From NCBI RefSeq assembly GCF_001974875.1, contig NZ_MTQD01000004.1, forward strand, positions 124,001 to 188,000: a DNA stretch of 64,000 nt. The letters are read 5' to 3'. Source of the DNA: Pseudoalteromonas sp. EB27. Its GTDB lineage: Bacteria; Pseudomonadota; Gammaproteobacteria; Enterobacterales; Alteromonadaceae. This document shows, piece after piece, positions 18,566 to 26,639 of this stretch (the stretch's first letter is position 1; each line of letters begins with the position of its first letter). The position numbers and the translations under genes are program-made. The notes below the pieces were generated by a model. It was not told the DNA's origin. It did not search any database and was given only the letters and a program-made list of their open reading frames with translations.

Positions 18566-20112
18566 GAGTTAGAGCCGATATTTTGCGCACCTATCAAGGT
18601 GTGCATACATGGACAGGAATAATCACAGGCTTAGTCCTTTTTATAGGGTTTTATGCTGGTAGTTTAACCATGTATAAACACGAATTAGCACAGTGGGCAA
18701 AACCCGTCAGTGCACCAGTGACTAAACCATACACTAACAATTACCAAACATTAGTTGACCAAGCAATAGTTAAGTACCCTGAGCAAATGGGCAATGGCTT
18801 TTCCCTCGATTTACTAACAAATCAAGCACCGCTCTCTTGGTACAGCCAAGGAAAAGAGCGCGGTATGGCACTTGATAACCAATTACAGGCGCTACATATA
18901 AACCAGCAAAATAATCTGGTTATACAGCAACAAAGTGAGAATAAACTTGCAGATTTAATAGATTATTTGCATCGAACCGCAGGGTTTGCAGGCGAGATTG
19001 GTCACGACCAATCAGGGGTGTATATACTCGGTATAGCATCTGCGCTGTACTTTTTAGCATTGGTGTCTGGCGTAATTATTTTACTACCTACGCTTATAAA
19101 AACGTTTTTTGCAATACGAAAAGAAAAAGGCGCTAGTCGTTTTTGGCTCGACAGCCATAATTTAGTTGGGATCGCCAGCCTGCCTTTTCATTTAATTATA
19201 GCGTTTACTGTTGTTGTGTTTGCATTTCATGATCTAATTTATGATGGTCTATCAGCATTTTATGACGATAAATCCTTTTTTCAACGCCCTGCCCCAGCAG
19301 CACATAATTATCATATTGCAAATTTACCAAGTATAGATAAACAGCTCCTAGCGGCAAAAAACTACGCTACAGGTTATGAGCCAATTCATATTGCGTTTAA
19401 TCGTTTAAACACAAACAGTCCAACAGCAACATTAAAAATGAGTAATAGCAGCGCTGTCGTTCGCGGACCTGATACTGACTACTTATTTCTACATCCTTAT
19501 ACATTAGAAGTACTTAACTCAAGCTATCCGCAAGGAGATGAGGGTGTTTGGGGTAATATAGTAGGAAGTTTCTTTTCACTTCACTTTGGTACTTATGGAG
19601 GTGAATGGGGGCGTTGGGGGTATTTTATTATGGGGCTGCTTGGCGCATTCTTATTTTATTCTGGTAACTTATTGTGGTTAGACAAACGCTTTAAAAAAGA
19701 TCCAAACAAACGAAGCACACGATTTATGGCAAATTTAACAATTGGTGTGTGTGTAGGTTCAATAATTGCCGTGGTTGCCACGTTATTGCAAGCTAAATGG
19801 ACAAACCTATATATAGAGAACGCAAATTACAGTTACCTTTATAGTTACTATTTGGTATTTTTTGTTTTTGTTGCTTATACCTTTTTTAAAGGAACTCACC
19901 ACGCTAGCTATTGGGGCTTAATCGGCATTGCATTTTTATCTGCTGGTATGGGAGTTTCAACACTAGTACAGGCTTTATTAGCTGATGATTTTTTTAAATA
20001 TTATCAAAGCGGTATTGTTGATATTAGCGCTGCAGTATTTGCGTTAATATTTTATTATTGTGCAAAAAAAGTTAGATACAAATCAGCAAGCTATGCCGTT
20101 ATGCCTGCATAG
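18562..20112 (+). CDS. PepSY-domain inner-membrane protein (siderophore-iron reductase type)
   Basis: The ATG at 18562 has AAGGA seven bases upstream; the in-frame TTG at 18556 is less likely. 516 residues open with YQGVHTWTGIITGLVLFIGFY, the first helix of the PepSY_TM family with its conserved His. Further helices lie at about 150-180, 200-220, 340-365 and a cluster of four at 385-510. Conserved His residues include those in YLHRTAGF, DSHNLVGIASLPFHLI and FHD. Family members sit in the inner membrane beside TonB receptors and are thought to reduce ferric siderophores. It ends a three-gene operon divergent from the receptor. Confidence 0.85.
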   Translation: MRVRADILRTYQGVHTWTGIITGLVLFIGFYAGSLTMYKHELAQWAKPVSAPVTKPYTNNYQTLVDQAIVKYPEQMGNGFSLDLLTNQAPLSWYSQGKERGMALDNQLQALHINQQNNLVIQQQSENKLADLIDYLHRTAGFAGEIGHDQSGVYILGIASALYFLALVSGVIILLPTLIKTFFAIRKEKGASRFWLDSHNLVGIASLPFHLIIAFTVVVFAFHDLIYDGLSAFYDDKSFFQRPAPAAHNYHIANLPSIDKQLLAAKNYATGYEPIHIAFNRLNTNSPTATLKMSNSSAVVRGPDTDYLFLHPYTLEVLNSSYPQGDEGVWGNIVGSFFSLHFGTYGGEWGRWGYFIMGLLGAFLFYSGNLLWLDKRFKKDPNKRSTRFMANLTIGVCVGSIIAVVATLLQAKWTNLYIENANYSYLYSYYLVFFVFVAYTFFKGTHHASYWGLIGIAFLSAGMGVSTLVQALLADDFFKYYQSGIVDISAAVFALIFYYCAKKVRYKSASYAVMPA

Positions 20113-20174
20113 TGGCCACAAACTTAATGAGGCGTATAGCACGCCTCATTAATCGAGTTACATATAAATATAAT

Positions 20175-21095
20175 TTAGCTTAGTGTTTTTGCTGGCTCTG
20201 TAACAGACTTTTCTCGCGTTACAAAGTAGCAAATTAGCGAGCCCACGGTTACCAGTACAACTCCTTGCCAAAACGAAGCGCTCAGCGTAATAGATAAATA
20301 CAGCGCTGAAATAATAGTAGAAAACACCGGTGTAAAGTACGAAAGTGTGCCAAGCAGCATTAAGTTACCGCCAATAATAGCTTGGTTCCACAGTGCATAC
20401 CCGCTCCCTACCACTACTCCTGCTAATAGCAATGTTATGCTTGAGCTGAGTGAAAACGTTAATGGTGCTTCATTACTAAAAGCATATTGCGCCCATAAAC
20501 TCATTGCCGTAACAGTAAAGAATAACGTAATGGCATTTTTGCCATTACTCAGCTTCTGCGTAACTACGCAATAAATAGCCCATATAAACGCTGCAGTTAA
20601 TGCCATTAAATAAGTAGCAGGATTATCAGCAAAGTTAGCTACAAGCGTATCGAGTGACATTTCTTGATCGCCCGTAATACACCAAGCAACGCCTAAAAAA
20701 GCAATAATCATGCTTGGGTACACCCAATAACTTACTTTTTTGCGACCAATAATAATAGAGAGCAATATAGTCAGCGTGGGCCATAAATAATTAATAACCG
20801 CCATTTCCATTGCCTGATGACGGCTATTTGCCATACCAATAGAAAGCGCCAAGCAAATTTCGTACGATACAAATAATAAAGTACCTACTACCAGGTAGCG
20901 TCTTGAAAACCCACTAAACTTAGGCACTCCCATAACCAAAATTAAAAATATCGCACTGACAGAGTACATAGCCGCAGCACCACCAATGGGGCTAAACAAC
21001 TCAGAAATATCCCGTAGTAATGCCACTAAGCAACTCCACAGTAATATTGCAGCAACTCCATAAAGCGTGTATTTATTTTTGCTTAAAAACTCCAT
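20175..21095 (-). CDS. yddG: YddG-type DMT-family amino acid exporter
   Basis: ATG 21095 is taken as start; an in-frame TTG at 21107 is possible. 306 residues with ten hydrophobic helices, two EamA halves. The sequence follows E. coli YddG closely at several points: LLWSCLVALLRDISE, PIGGAAAMYSVSAI, LLFVSYEICLALSIGMA, INYLWPTLTIL, FIWAIYCVVTQKL and SYFTPVFSTIISAL. YddG exports aromatic and other amino acids and paraquat-like compounds. No neighbouring gene indicates a special substrate here. Confidence 0.9.
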   Translation of the reverse strand: MEFLSKNKYTLYGVAAILLWSCLVALLRDISELFSPIGGAAAMYSVSAIFLILVMGVPKFSGFSRRYLVVGTLLFVSYEICLALSIGMANSRHQAMEMAVINYLWPTLTILLSIIIGRKKVSYWVYPSMIIAFLGVAWCITGDQEMSLDTLVANFADNPATYLMALTAAFIWAIYCVVTQKLSNGKNAITLFFTVTAMSLWAQYAFSNEAPLTFSLSSSITLLLAGVVVGSGYALWNQAIIGGNLMLLGTLSYFTPVFSTIISALYLSITLSASFWQGVVLVTVGSLICYFVTREKSVTEPAKTLS

Positions 21096-21164
21096 TTGCC
21101 AATCCAAAAGTACTACTCGTAAATTTGAAACTAAACTAACAGTAATTATTTAATTAAACAATTA

Positions 21165-21428
21165 GGGTCTGTTGATCTTTCAAGGTTAAATTTGCAGCAG
21201 TCTGTTTGGTATTTAGGCAAGGCAGAGCCTATATAGTGTGGTTATTCCCCATAAATGGGCGATAACGTAGCATTAATGCCAAACAGGCGCTGCCCAAAGG
21301 GTTCTTCCTAGGGACTACTTACTCTTTGTTGCTCGGTTTTTACTTAGCCCACTAGGTTACAAATCTCGCGCCGCGATTAAATAGCCCATAGTTTGAACAA
21401 ATTTTAATCCGCAAAGATCAACAGACCC
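21165..21428. mobile_element. 264-bp MITE-like element with 16-bp perfect terminal inverted repeats
   Basis: GGGTCTGTTGATCTTT at 21165-21180 is repeated in exact inverted form at 21413-21428. A TA dinucleotide flanks each end (21163-21164 and 21429-21430), consistent with a two-base target duplication. There is no open reading frame inside. An internal imperfect inverted repeat around 21199-21285 (CTGTTTGGtATT against AATGCCAAACAG) could fold. Size and structure fit a miniature inverted-repeat transposable element moved by a transposase elsewhere. It sits in the spacer between the yddG-like gene and the TetR gene, close to the regulator promoter. Confidence 0.85.
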
Positions 21429-21484
21429 TAAAGTTTATAGCTTAAACCTCTTCCCCTGTTTTTTACATTCACACTTTTTAGTAA

Positions 21485-21500
21485 TTGACCTTTTGGTCAG
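21485..21500. promoter_or_regulatory. RutR-box-like palindrome upstream of the TetR regulator
   Basis: TTGACCTTTTGGTCAG matches the published RutR consensus TTGACCA-NN-TGGTCAA at 13 of the 14 defined positions if the two bases next to the centre are relaxed, and contains a perfect TGACC-N4-GGTCA palindrome. It lies 44 bp before the regulator ATG, suggesting autoregulation. Confidence 0.7.
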
Positions 21501-21543
21501 TAAAGCTACAATCAATCAATACGTTAAACACGCAAACTCAACA

Positions 21544-22197
21544 ATGACCACACAAATAAAACCAAATAAAAAAGAAGTAACACGCGAAAAAAACCAAAAA
21601 CTAATTTTAGATGCCGCCGAGCAATTGTTTTCGCAATTAGGTTACGACGGAGCAAGTATGAGCATGGTTGCTAAAGAAGCGCAGGTGCCAAAAGCTAATA
21701 TTTTGTATTACTTTAAAAGTAAGGATGGTCTGTACGAGTCTGTGATCGACCGCATAATAGCTAATTGGAACTTAGGGCTAGATAACGTCACAATTAACGA
21801 CGATCCAGCTACCGTGCTTTATAACTATATTAAAAGTAAAGTAATACTCGCCGTAAATCAGCCAATGCAATCTCGCTTATTTGCCAGCGAAATACTGCGC
21901 GGTGCCCCTTATTTACAAAACTACTTTAGAACCAATACCCGCCCTTGGGTTAAGCAAAAAGTTGATGTACTTCAAGCGTGGATGGACGCAGATAAAATGG
22001 ATAAGGTTGATCCCTACCATTTGCTCTTTACTATTTGGTCTACCACGCAGTATTACGCCGATTTTCAGGCTGAGGTTTTACTCGTAATGAACAAATTAGA
22101 GTACGACAAAACCGATGTGGCACAAATTACGCAATCAATTGCCCACATAATTTTAAAAGGTATTGGTCTTAAAATACCTGAGCAAAGTGAGACTTAA
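21544..22197 (+). CDS. RutR-like TetR-family transcriptional regulator of purine/pyrimidine catabolism
   Basis: The open frame begins with TTG at 21493, inside the palindromic operator, so ATG 21544 (MTTQIKPNKK) is preferred, giving 217 residues. An N-terminal TetR helix-turn-helix is clear (LILDAAEQLFSQLGYDGASM, then VPKANILYYFKSKDGLY). The C-terminal part resembles E. coli RutR: RLFASEILRGAPYL, DPYHLLFTIWSTTQYYADF. RutR senses uracil and thymine and also acts on purine genes. The gene heads a locus of late purine catabolism, and RutR-box-like sites occur at three places in this window, so a purine intermediate is a likely effector. Confidence 0.88.
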   Translation: MTTQIKPNKKEVTREKNQKLILDAAEQLFSQLGYDGASMSMVAKEAQVPKANILYYFKSKDGLYESVIDRIIANWNLGLDNVTINDDPATVLYNYIKSKVILAVNQPMQSRLFASEILRGAPYLQNYFRTNTRPWVKQKVDVLQAWMDADKMDKVDPYHLLFTIWSTTQYYADFQAEVLLVMNKLEYDKTDVAQITQSIAHIILKGIGLKIPEQSET

Positions 22198-22200
22198 CCC

Positions 22201-22683
22201 ATGACACCCTTTACTACACCCGATTTATTTGACGATCATCGCGATAGCGCACAAGTAGCCGACAGTGGCCTTTATCACTTTGGTAAAAAAACCACGTTTT
22301 ACGGTCAAGTCGTTACCGTTACCTGCCCAGAAGACAACTCTTTTGCCGCCGATATATTGCATGAAAATGGTGAAGGTAAAGTATTAGTTATAAACGGGTT
22401 TGCGAGCAAACGCTTTGCGTTTATTGGCGATATTATGGCTGAGCGTGCCCTAAATAATGGCTGGGAAGGGGTAATAATAAATGGCTGTTGCCGAGATATC
22501 GAAATACTCGCCACTATGGACTTACCGGTTATGGCGCTAGGCTCTACACCGCGTAGTACCTTAAAGCGCGGCTTTGGTGATAAAAACCAAGCTGTTACCA
22601 TGCTTGGCACCACCATAGAACCTAACGATTGGGTTTACGCCGATATTAACGGTTTAATCATCAGTAAAACGTCCCTTATTTAG
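22201..22683 (+). CDS. RraA / HMG-CHA aldolase-fold protein
   Basis: 160 residues, full family length, starting 3 bp after the regulator stop. The alignment with E. coli RraA is good over its length (FYGQVVTVTCPEDN, GKVLVINGFASKRFAFIGD, NNGWEGVIINGC). Unlike E. coli RraA, the G-x2-R-D signature of the metal-dependent HMG/CHA aldolases and oxaloacetate decarboxylases is intact (GCCRDIEIL), which suggests catalytic activity rather than only RNase E inhibition. Tight linkage to a purine-type regulator hints at a role with a two- to four-carbon oxo acid from ureide breakdown, but this is inference. Confidence 0.85.
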   Translation: MTPFTTPDLFDDHRDSAQVADSGLYHFGKKTTFYGQVVTVTCPEDNSFAADILHENGEGKVLVINGFASKRFAFIGDIMAERALNNGWEGVIINGCCRDIEILATMDLPVMALGSTPRSTLKRGFGDKNQAVTMLGTTIEPNDWVYADINGLIISKTSLI

Positions 22684-22706
22684 CGCTCACAACCATATAA
22701 ATAAAG

Positions 22707-22745
22707 ACCAATTTGGTGCACCTGCGCACCAAATTGGTTTGTTTT
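22707..22745 (+). terminator. Rho-independent terminator after the regulator-RraA pair
   Basis: Perfect 13-bp arms (22707-22719 and 22726-22738, ACCAATTTGGTGC) with a six-base loop are followed by TTGTTTT. They close the two-gene regulator unit and isolate it from the amidase operon. Confidence 0.85.
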
Positions 22746-22809
22746 AGCTCATTTTAATACCACTATTTTTACAGCCCATATTTACTAACCTCATACAACT
22801 CGCCAAATC

Positions 22810-22825
22810 CTGACCAATTGGACAG
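22810..22825. promoter_or_regulatory. RutR-box-like palindrome upstream of the amidase operon
   Basis: CTGACCAATTGGACAG matches TTGACCA-NN-TGGTCAA except for the two outermost bases and one base in the right arm. It is the core of an 18-base near palindrome (22809-22826). It lies about 200 bp before the amidase start. Confidence 0.6.
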
Positions 22826-22977
22826 GGTTTTAATTTATGGCATTCCTCTTGCTTAGGTTTTAAACAATATAATAAGCTAACCGATTAAAAAGCGGATCAG
22901 GCTCTGTAAAATAAAAACAAGATGTTACGCAGTGAGCTGAAAAATAATAAAAATTAATCCGTCTTTTTAATCACTCT

Positions 22978-23001
22978 AAATCTGAACTGCTTGGTCAGAT
23001 T
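22978..23001. promoter_or_regulatory. Inverted repeat close to the amidase start, possible second operator or hairpin
   Basis: AAATCTGA and TCAGATTT flank a ten-base centre that includes TTGGTCA, a good right half of the RutR-type box; the left half is poor. It sits about 20 bp before the ATG. The following T-run also makes it a possible leader hairpin. Confidence 0.35.
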
Positions 23002-23020
23002 TTTTATAACGAGTGGTGAT

Positions 23021-24226
23021 ATGAGTACCAAAAATAATAATACGACCGGTATTTTTTGTGACCATGGTCCTAAGGCATGGCAAACACATTACCAAGGCAC
23101 GCTTATTAATAAGCGTCTTGCGATTAAAGATGTATTTGCAATTAAAGACGAGCGTAACAGCGCAGGCAATCCACATTGGTTTAAAACAGCTAAACCGGCT
23201 CAGAATACGGCAAGCTCGGTTAATAAGCTCATGACCGCTGGTTGTAACTTTATAGGCTTTACCCATACCGATGAGCTTGCTTACAGCTTAGAGGGAAATA
23301 ACATTCACTATGGTGCAGCACAAAACCCAAAACTTAGCGGTCATGCAAGTGGCGGTTCGAGTATGGGTTCTGCTGCATCCGTTGCTGCTAACTTAGCCGA
23401 TATTGGCTTAGGCACCGACACTGGCGGCTCAATTAGAATACCCGCCAGCTATTGTGGTTTATTTGGTATAAGGCCAAGCCATAACGTGATTGAAAAAGAC
23501 GGCCTAATACCGTTGGCACCGCCTTTTGATACTATAGGTTGGCTTACCCAAAGCGCCGAGCTATTAAGCAGCGTTGGCAATGTATTATTACCACAACAAC
23601 CTATTAATAAAGTAAATACGTTAGTTATTTGCGAAGCACTCTTTGAACTTGTTGACCCCTCTTTACAAGCACCACTGGGTAATCTTTTAGAAAAAACCAA
23701 ACCTTATTTTAATCATCATATCGAGTTTAAACTCCCCAACGTTGGTTTACTAAGTGAGCTTGCCGATACCTTTAGAATATTACAAGGTCGTGCGATTGCT
23801 AAAACGCACCGAGATTGGATTGAACTCCCAGATCAGCTTTCTCATTTTGCGCCAGCAATTGCAGCTCGTTTTAAAATGGCACTGGCTTTAACCGAGCAAG
23901 AAGAACAAGAGGCATTAAAAATACAGTATGAGTGGCAAGCAATCGTCGCTAAAAACCTAAATAAGCACAGCTGCTTATTTTTACCTACCACCCCTACAAC
24001 CGCACCTAAATTAGGCGCCGACACAAGCGCCTTACGCATGCAAATTATTACGCTTTCGGCAATTGCAGGGCTGAGTGGTTCGGCGCAAGTACACTTACCG
24101 CTGGCTAATTTAGCAAATGCACATCCGTATGGCTTTTCATTAATGATGAGCCACGGTAACGATAAAAGCCTACTTGCGTGCGTACAACAATTAGCTGCAC
24201 ACTTAAAAAAGGACACACCGGCATGA
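23021..24226 (+). CDS. Amidase-signature hydrolase of the ureide pathway (HpxY/AtzE-like)
   Basis: The frame opens at TTG 22991 but ATG 23021 is the natural start, giving 401 residues. The amidase-signature catalytic set is present: Lys in NKRLAIKDVFAI (near residue 38), Ser in SGGSSMGSAA and Ser in GLGTDTGGSIRIPAS. It overlaps the GGT-like gene by ATGA. In Klebsiella an amidase of this kind (HpxY) and the GGT-like HpxW belong to the same hpx cluster acting after allantoate. A role on oxalurate or a similar carbamoylated acid is therefore plausible but unproven. It is shorter than typical AtzE (about 455), and no AtzG/HpxX-type small partner was seen. Confidence 0.8.
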   Translation: MSTKNNNTTGIFCDHGPKAWQTHYQGTLINKRLAIKDVFAIKDERNSAGNPHWFKTAKPAQNTASSVNKLMTAGCNFIGFTHTDELAYSLEGNNIHYGAAQNPKLSGHASGGSSMGSAASVAANLADIGLGTDTGGSIRIPASYCGLFGIRPSHNVIEKDGLIPLAPPFDTIGWLTQSAELLSSVGNVLLPQQPINKVNTLVICEALFELVDPSLQAPLGNLLEKTKPYFNHHIEFKLPNVGLLSELADTFRILQGRAIAKTHRDWIELPDQLSHFAPAIAARFKMALALTEQEEQEALKIQYEWQAIVAKNLNKHSCLFLPTTPTTAPKLGADTSALRMQIITLSAIAGLSGSAQVHLPLANLANAHPYGFSLMMSHGNDKSLLACVQQLAAHLKKDTPA

Positions 24227-25824
24227 CCACACACAACATTGCATTTACCGCGTCTCATTTTTCGGCCACTGAGGCAGGTATAAGTATATTAAAACAAGGT
24301 GGTACAGCCACCGAGGCTATGGTAGCCGCGGCCGCTGCTATCAGCGTTGTATATCCACATATGAACTCAATTGGTGGCGATAGCTTTTGGCTTATCGATA
24401 ACCCAAACCAAAAAACGCCCATCGCTATTGACGCCTGCGGCCGAGCTGCAAGTAATACAAGTGCTTATAACACGCTCACACAAATACCAGAGCGCGGCGG
24501 ACTAAGCGCATTGACTCAAGCGGGTACAATACGCGGTTGGCAAAAAGCCCTTGAGCTAGATGAACACGCAGCACTGCCACTGTCAAAAATTTTAGCGCCC
24601 GCCATTGCACTTGCTCGCGAGGGCTTTACCGTTACAAAAAGCTTGCAAGCAGGCTGCGAAAAGCTAGCTGCTGCAAATAATACCAATGACGCGTTTAAAA
24701 GCCTCTATATACCCAATGGTAAGCCCTTGCAAGCAGGTCAGCATTTTAAAAACCCTAAACTTGCAGCAACATTTGAACACTTAGCAAAACAGGGTTTAAA
24801 CGCATTTTATGAAGGTGCACTTGCTAACTCATTTGCCGCCGACTTAGCAAAAGCAGGTAGCTCAATTACCGTAAGTGATATTGCAAATACTAAAGCCGAG
24901 GTCGTTACTGCGCTAAATGCAAACTTATCAGGTATTGATTGCTATAACTTACCCGCACCAACACAAGGCGTGCATTCACTGCAAATAATTGGTGCCGTAA
25001 ATAAACTAAAACACAAAGCTAAAACCGATGCCGACTGGATGCATTTAATTGTTGAGGCAACCAAACAAAGCTTTACCCATCGCCCTACTCTTTGGGCTGA
25101 CCCTGAAGTATTAGGAGACGGTTATAAAAACGCACTAACCGATAATCGCTTAAGCCAACTTGCTAATAATATTGATATGACCAAAGCCAAAAAATGGCCT
25201 TTTAGCGCAGAGCCTGGCGATACCGTGTGGATGGCAGCTAGAGATAAAAACGGCCAATTAGTCAGCTTTATTCAAAGTATTTATTGGGAATTTGGCAGCG
25301 GAATATTAATGAGCGAAGGCGGTTTTGTGTGGAATAACCGTGGTTTAAGCTTTAGTTTAAACAATGAAGGTATTGATGCGGATAACAATATTAACGCCCT
25401 TGCGCCAAATAAAAAGCCGGCTCATACACTTAACCCAGCAATGGCAAAGTTTAGCGATGGTCGTCGCCTTGCCTACGGCACTATGGGCGGTGAAGGGCAA
25501 CCACAAACCCAAGCCGCTGTTTTTGCAGGCTACGCATGGCGAAATAAATCAATAAACCAAGCCATTAGCGACCCTCGTTGGTTACTTGGGCGCACATGGG
25601 GTGATACAAGTACAAATTTAAAAATTGAAAAAGGGTTAGTTTTTCATATAGAACATGAATTAAATCAACGTGACCACGATTGGGTAAGCGTTGATAATAA
25701 TAACGAAATGATGGGGCACGCTGGGGCTATTTTAGATACACCTACAAGCCTTGAAGCAGCAACAGATCCTCGTTCAGATGGACGTGCAACCGTAACTACA
25801 GCAGGAACACAATGTCAGAAATAA
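24223..25824 (+). CDS. hpxW: Oxamate amidohydrolase, gamma-glutamyltransferase-like (HpxW)
   Basis: 533 residues from ATG 24223, overlapping the amidase stop by four bases. The fold is the GGT/Ntn-hydrolase type: N-terminal NSIGGDSFWLID and PHMNSIGG, then the self-cleavage region AEPGDTVWMAARDKNGQLVS, whose Thr would become the catalytic N-terminal residue. The segment YGTMGGEGQPQTQA corresponds to the oxyanion and substrate loop. The GDTVWM form, rather than the DTTHFS of true GGTs, is what I recall for HpxW, which hydrolyses oxamate to oxalate and ammonia. No signal peptide is present, unlike periplasmic GGT. Context with pucG and allantoate hydrolase supports the assignment. Confidence 0.78.
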   Translation: MTTHNIAFTASHFSATEAGISILKQGGTATEAMVAAAAAISVVYPHMNSIGGDSFWLIDNPNQKTPIAIDACGRAASNTSAYNTLTQIPERGGLSALTQAGTIRGWQKALELDEHAALPLSKILAPAIALAREGFTVTKSLQAGCEKLAAANNTNDAFKSLYIPNGKPLQAGQHFKNPKLAATFEHLAKQGLNAFYEGALANSFAADLAKAGSSITVSDIANTKAEVVTALNANLSGIDCYNLPAPTQGVHSLQIIGAVNKLKHKAKTDADWMHLIVEATKQSFTHRPTLWADPEVLGDGYKNALTDNRLSQLANNIDMTKAKKWPFSAEPGDTVWMAARDKNGQLVSFIQSIYWEFGSGILMSEGGFVWNNRGLSFSLNNEGIDADNNINALAPNKKPAHTLNPAMAKFSDGRRLAYGTMGGEGQPQTQAAVFAGYAWRNKSINQAISDPRWLLGRTWGDTSTNLKIEKGLVFHIEHELNQRDHDWVSVDNNNEMMGHAGAILDTPTSLEAATDPRSDGRATVTTAGTQCQK

Positions 25825-26636
25825 TAAACCAATGGCCAATAGTAGTAGCCTTAATAGCAACCGGTATTTTTGCCGGAATTTTAGCAGGACTTTTTGGTGT
25901 AGGCGGGGGTATTGTTATCGTACCTGTGCTGTATTTTTTACTGCAAGGCTTTGGCGTAAGCCCAGAGTCGGCAATGATGATAGCCACAGCTACATCACTT
26001 GCAACCATAGTACCTACTTCGCTTTCATCTATTCGCTCGCATCATAGCAAAGGCAATATTGACCTTGCGCTAATAAAATACTGGGCACCGTTTATATTAG
26101 TTATGGCGGTAGTCGGTAGTATTATTGCTCATACCGTTCGCGGTAACGCATTAGTGCTCATGTTTGCCTGCATTGCTATTTTAGTCAGTTTAAACATGTT
26201 ATTTAGAGCCGGCGCACCCGCGCTTGTAAACCAACTGCCAGGTAAATTTGGTCAAGGCGTTATGGCAAGCATTGTAGGTGGTTTATCAGTAATGATTGGC
26301 ATAGGCGGCGGTACTATTGGCGTACCTATGCTTAACGCATTTAATGTACGTGCCCACGTTGCAGTAGGTACTGCGGCCGTTTTTGGCTTATTGATTGCGC
26401 TACCTGGCGTAATTACCTTATTAAGTATTGGCACAACGCCAACCGATGCTCCCCTAGGTACGTGGGGGTTAGTTAACCTCCCTGCCTTTTTTCTTATTAT
26501 TCCGCTAACTATTTTATTTGCGCCTATTGGCGTAAAAATTGGTAGTAAGCTGGATCAAAAACAACTAAAACGCGCTTTTGCCGTTGTCTTAATGATAACG
26601 GGTATTCGCATGCTCATTCAGACTCTGGGAGCCTAA
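25812..26636 (+). CDS. TSUP (TauE/SafE) family anion transporter
   Basis: 274 residues with eight hydrophobic segments in two repeats. Each repeat carries the glycine-rich TSUP motif: GILAGLFGVGGGIVIVPVL in the first and GLSVMIGIGGGTIGVPML in the second. AGGA lies upstream of ATG 25812, which overlaps the hpxW-like gene by 13 bp. Family members carry sulfite, sulfoacetate and other small organic anions. Its place inside a ureide-degrading operon suggests movement of an intermediate or of the end product oxalate, in either direction. This is inference from context. Confidence 0.85.
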   Translation: MSEIINQWPIVVALIATGIFAGILAGLFGVGGGIVIVPVLYFLLQGFGVSPESAMMIATATSLATIVPTSLSSIRSHHSKGNIDLALIKYWAPFILVMAVVGSIIAHTVRGNALVLMFACIAILVSLNMLFRAGAPALVNQLPGKFGQGVMASIVGGLSVMIGIGGGTIGVPMLNAFNVRAHVAVGTAAVFGLLIALPGVITLLSIGTTPTDAPLGTWGLVNLPAFFLIIPLTILFAPIGVKIGSKLDQKQLKRAFAVVLMITGIRMLIQTLGA

Positions 26637-26639
26637 AAA

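Noticed and set aside
23021..24226. GatA-type Glu-tRNA amidotransferase subunit
   Set aside because: The amidase signature is shared, but no gatB/gatC neighbours are present and the gene is fused by overlap to hpxW in a ureide operon.
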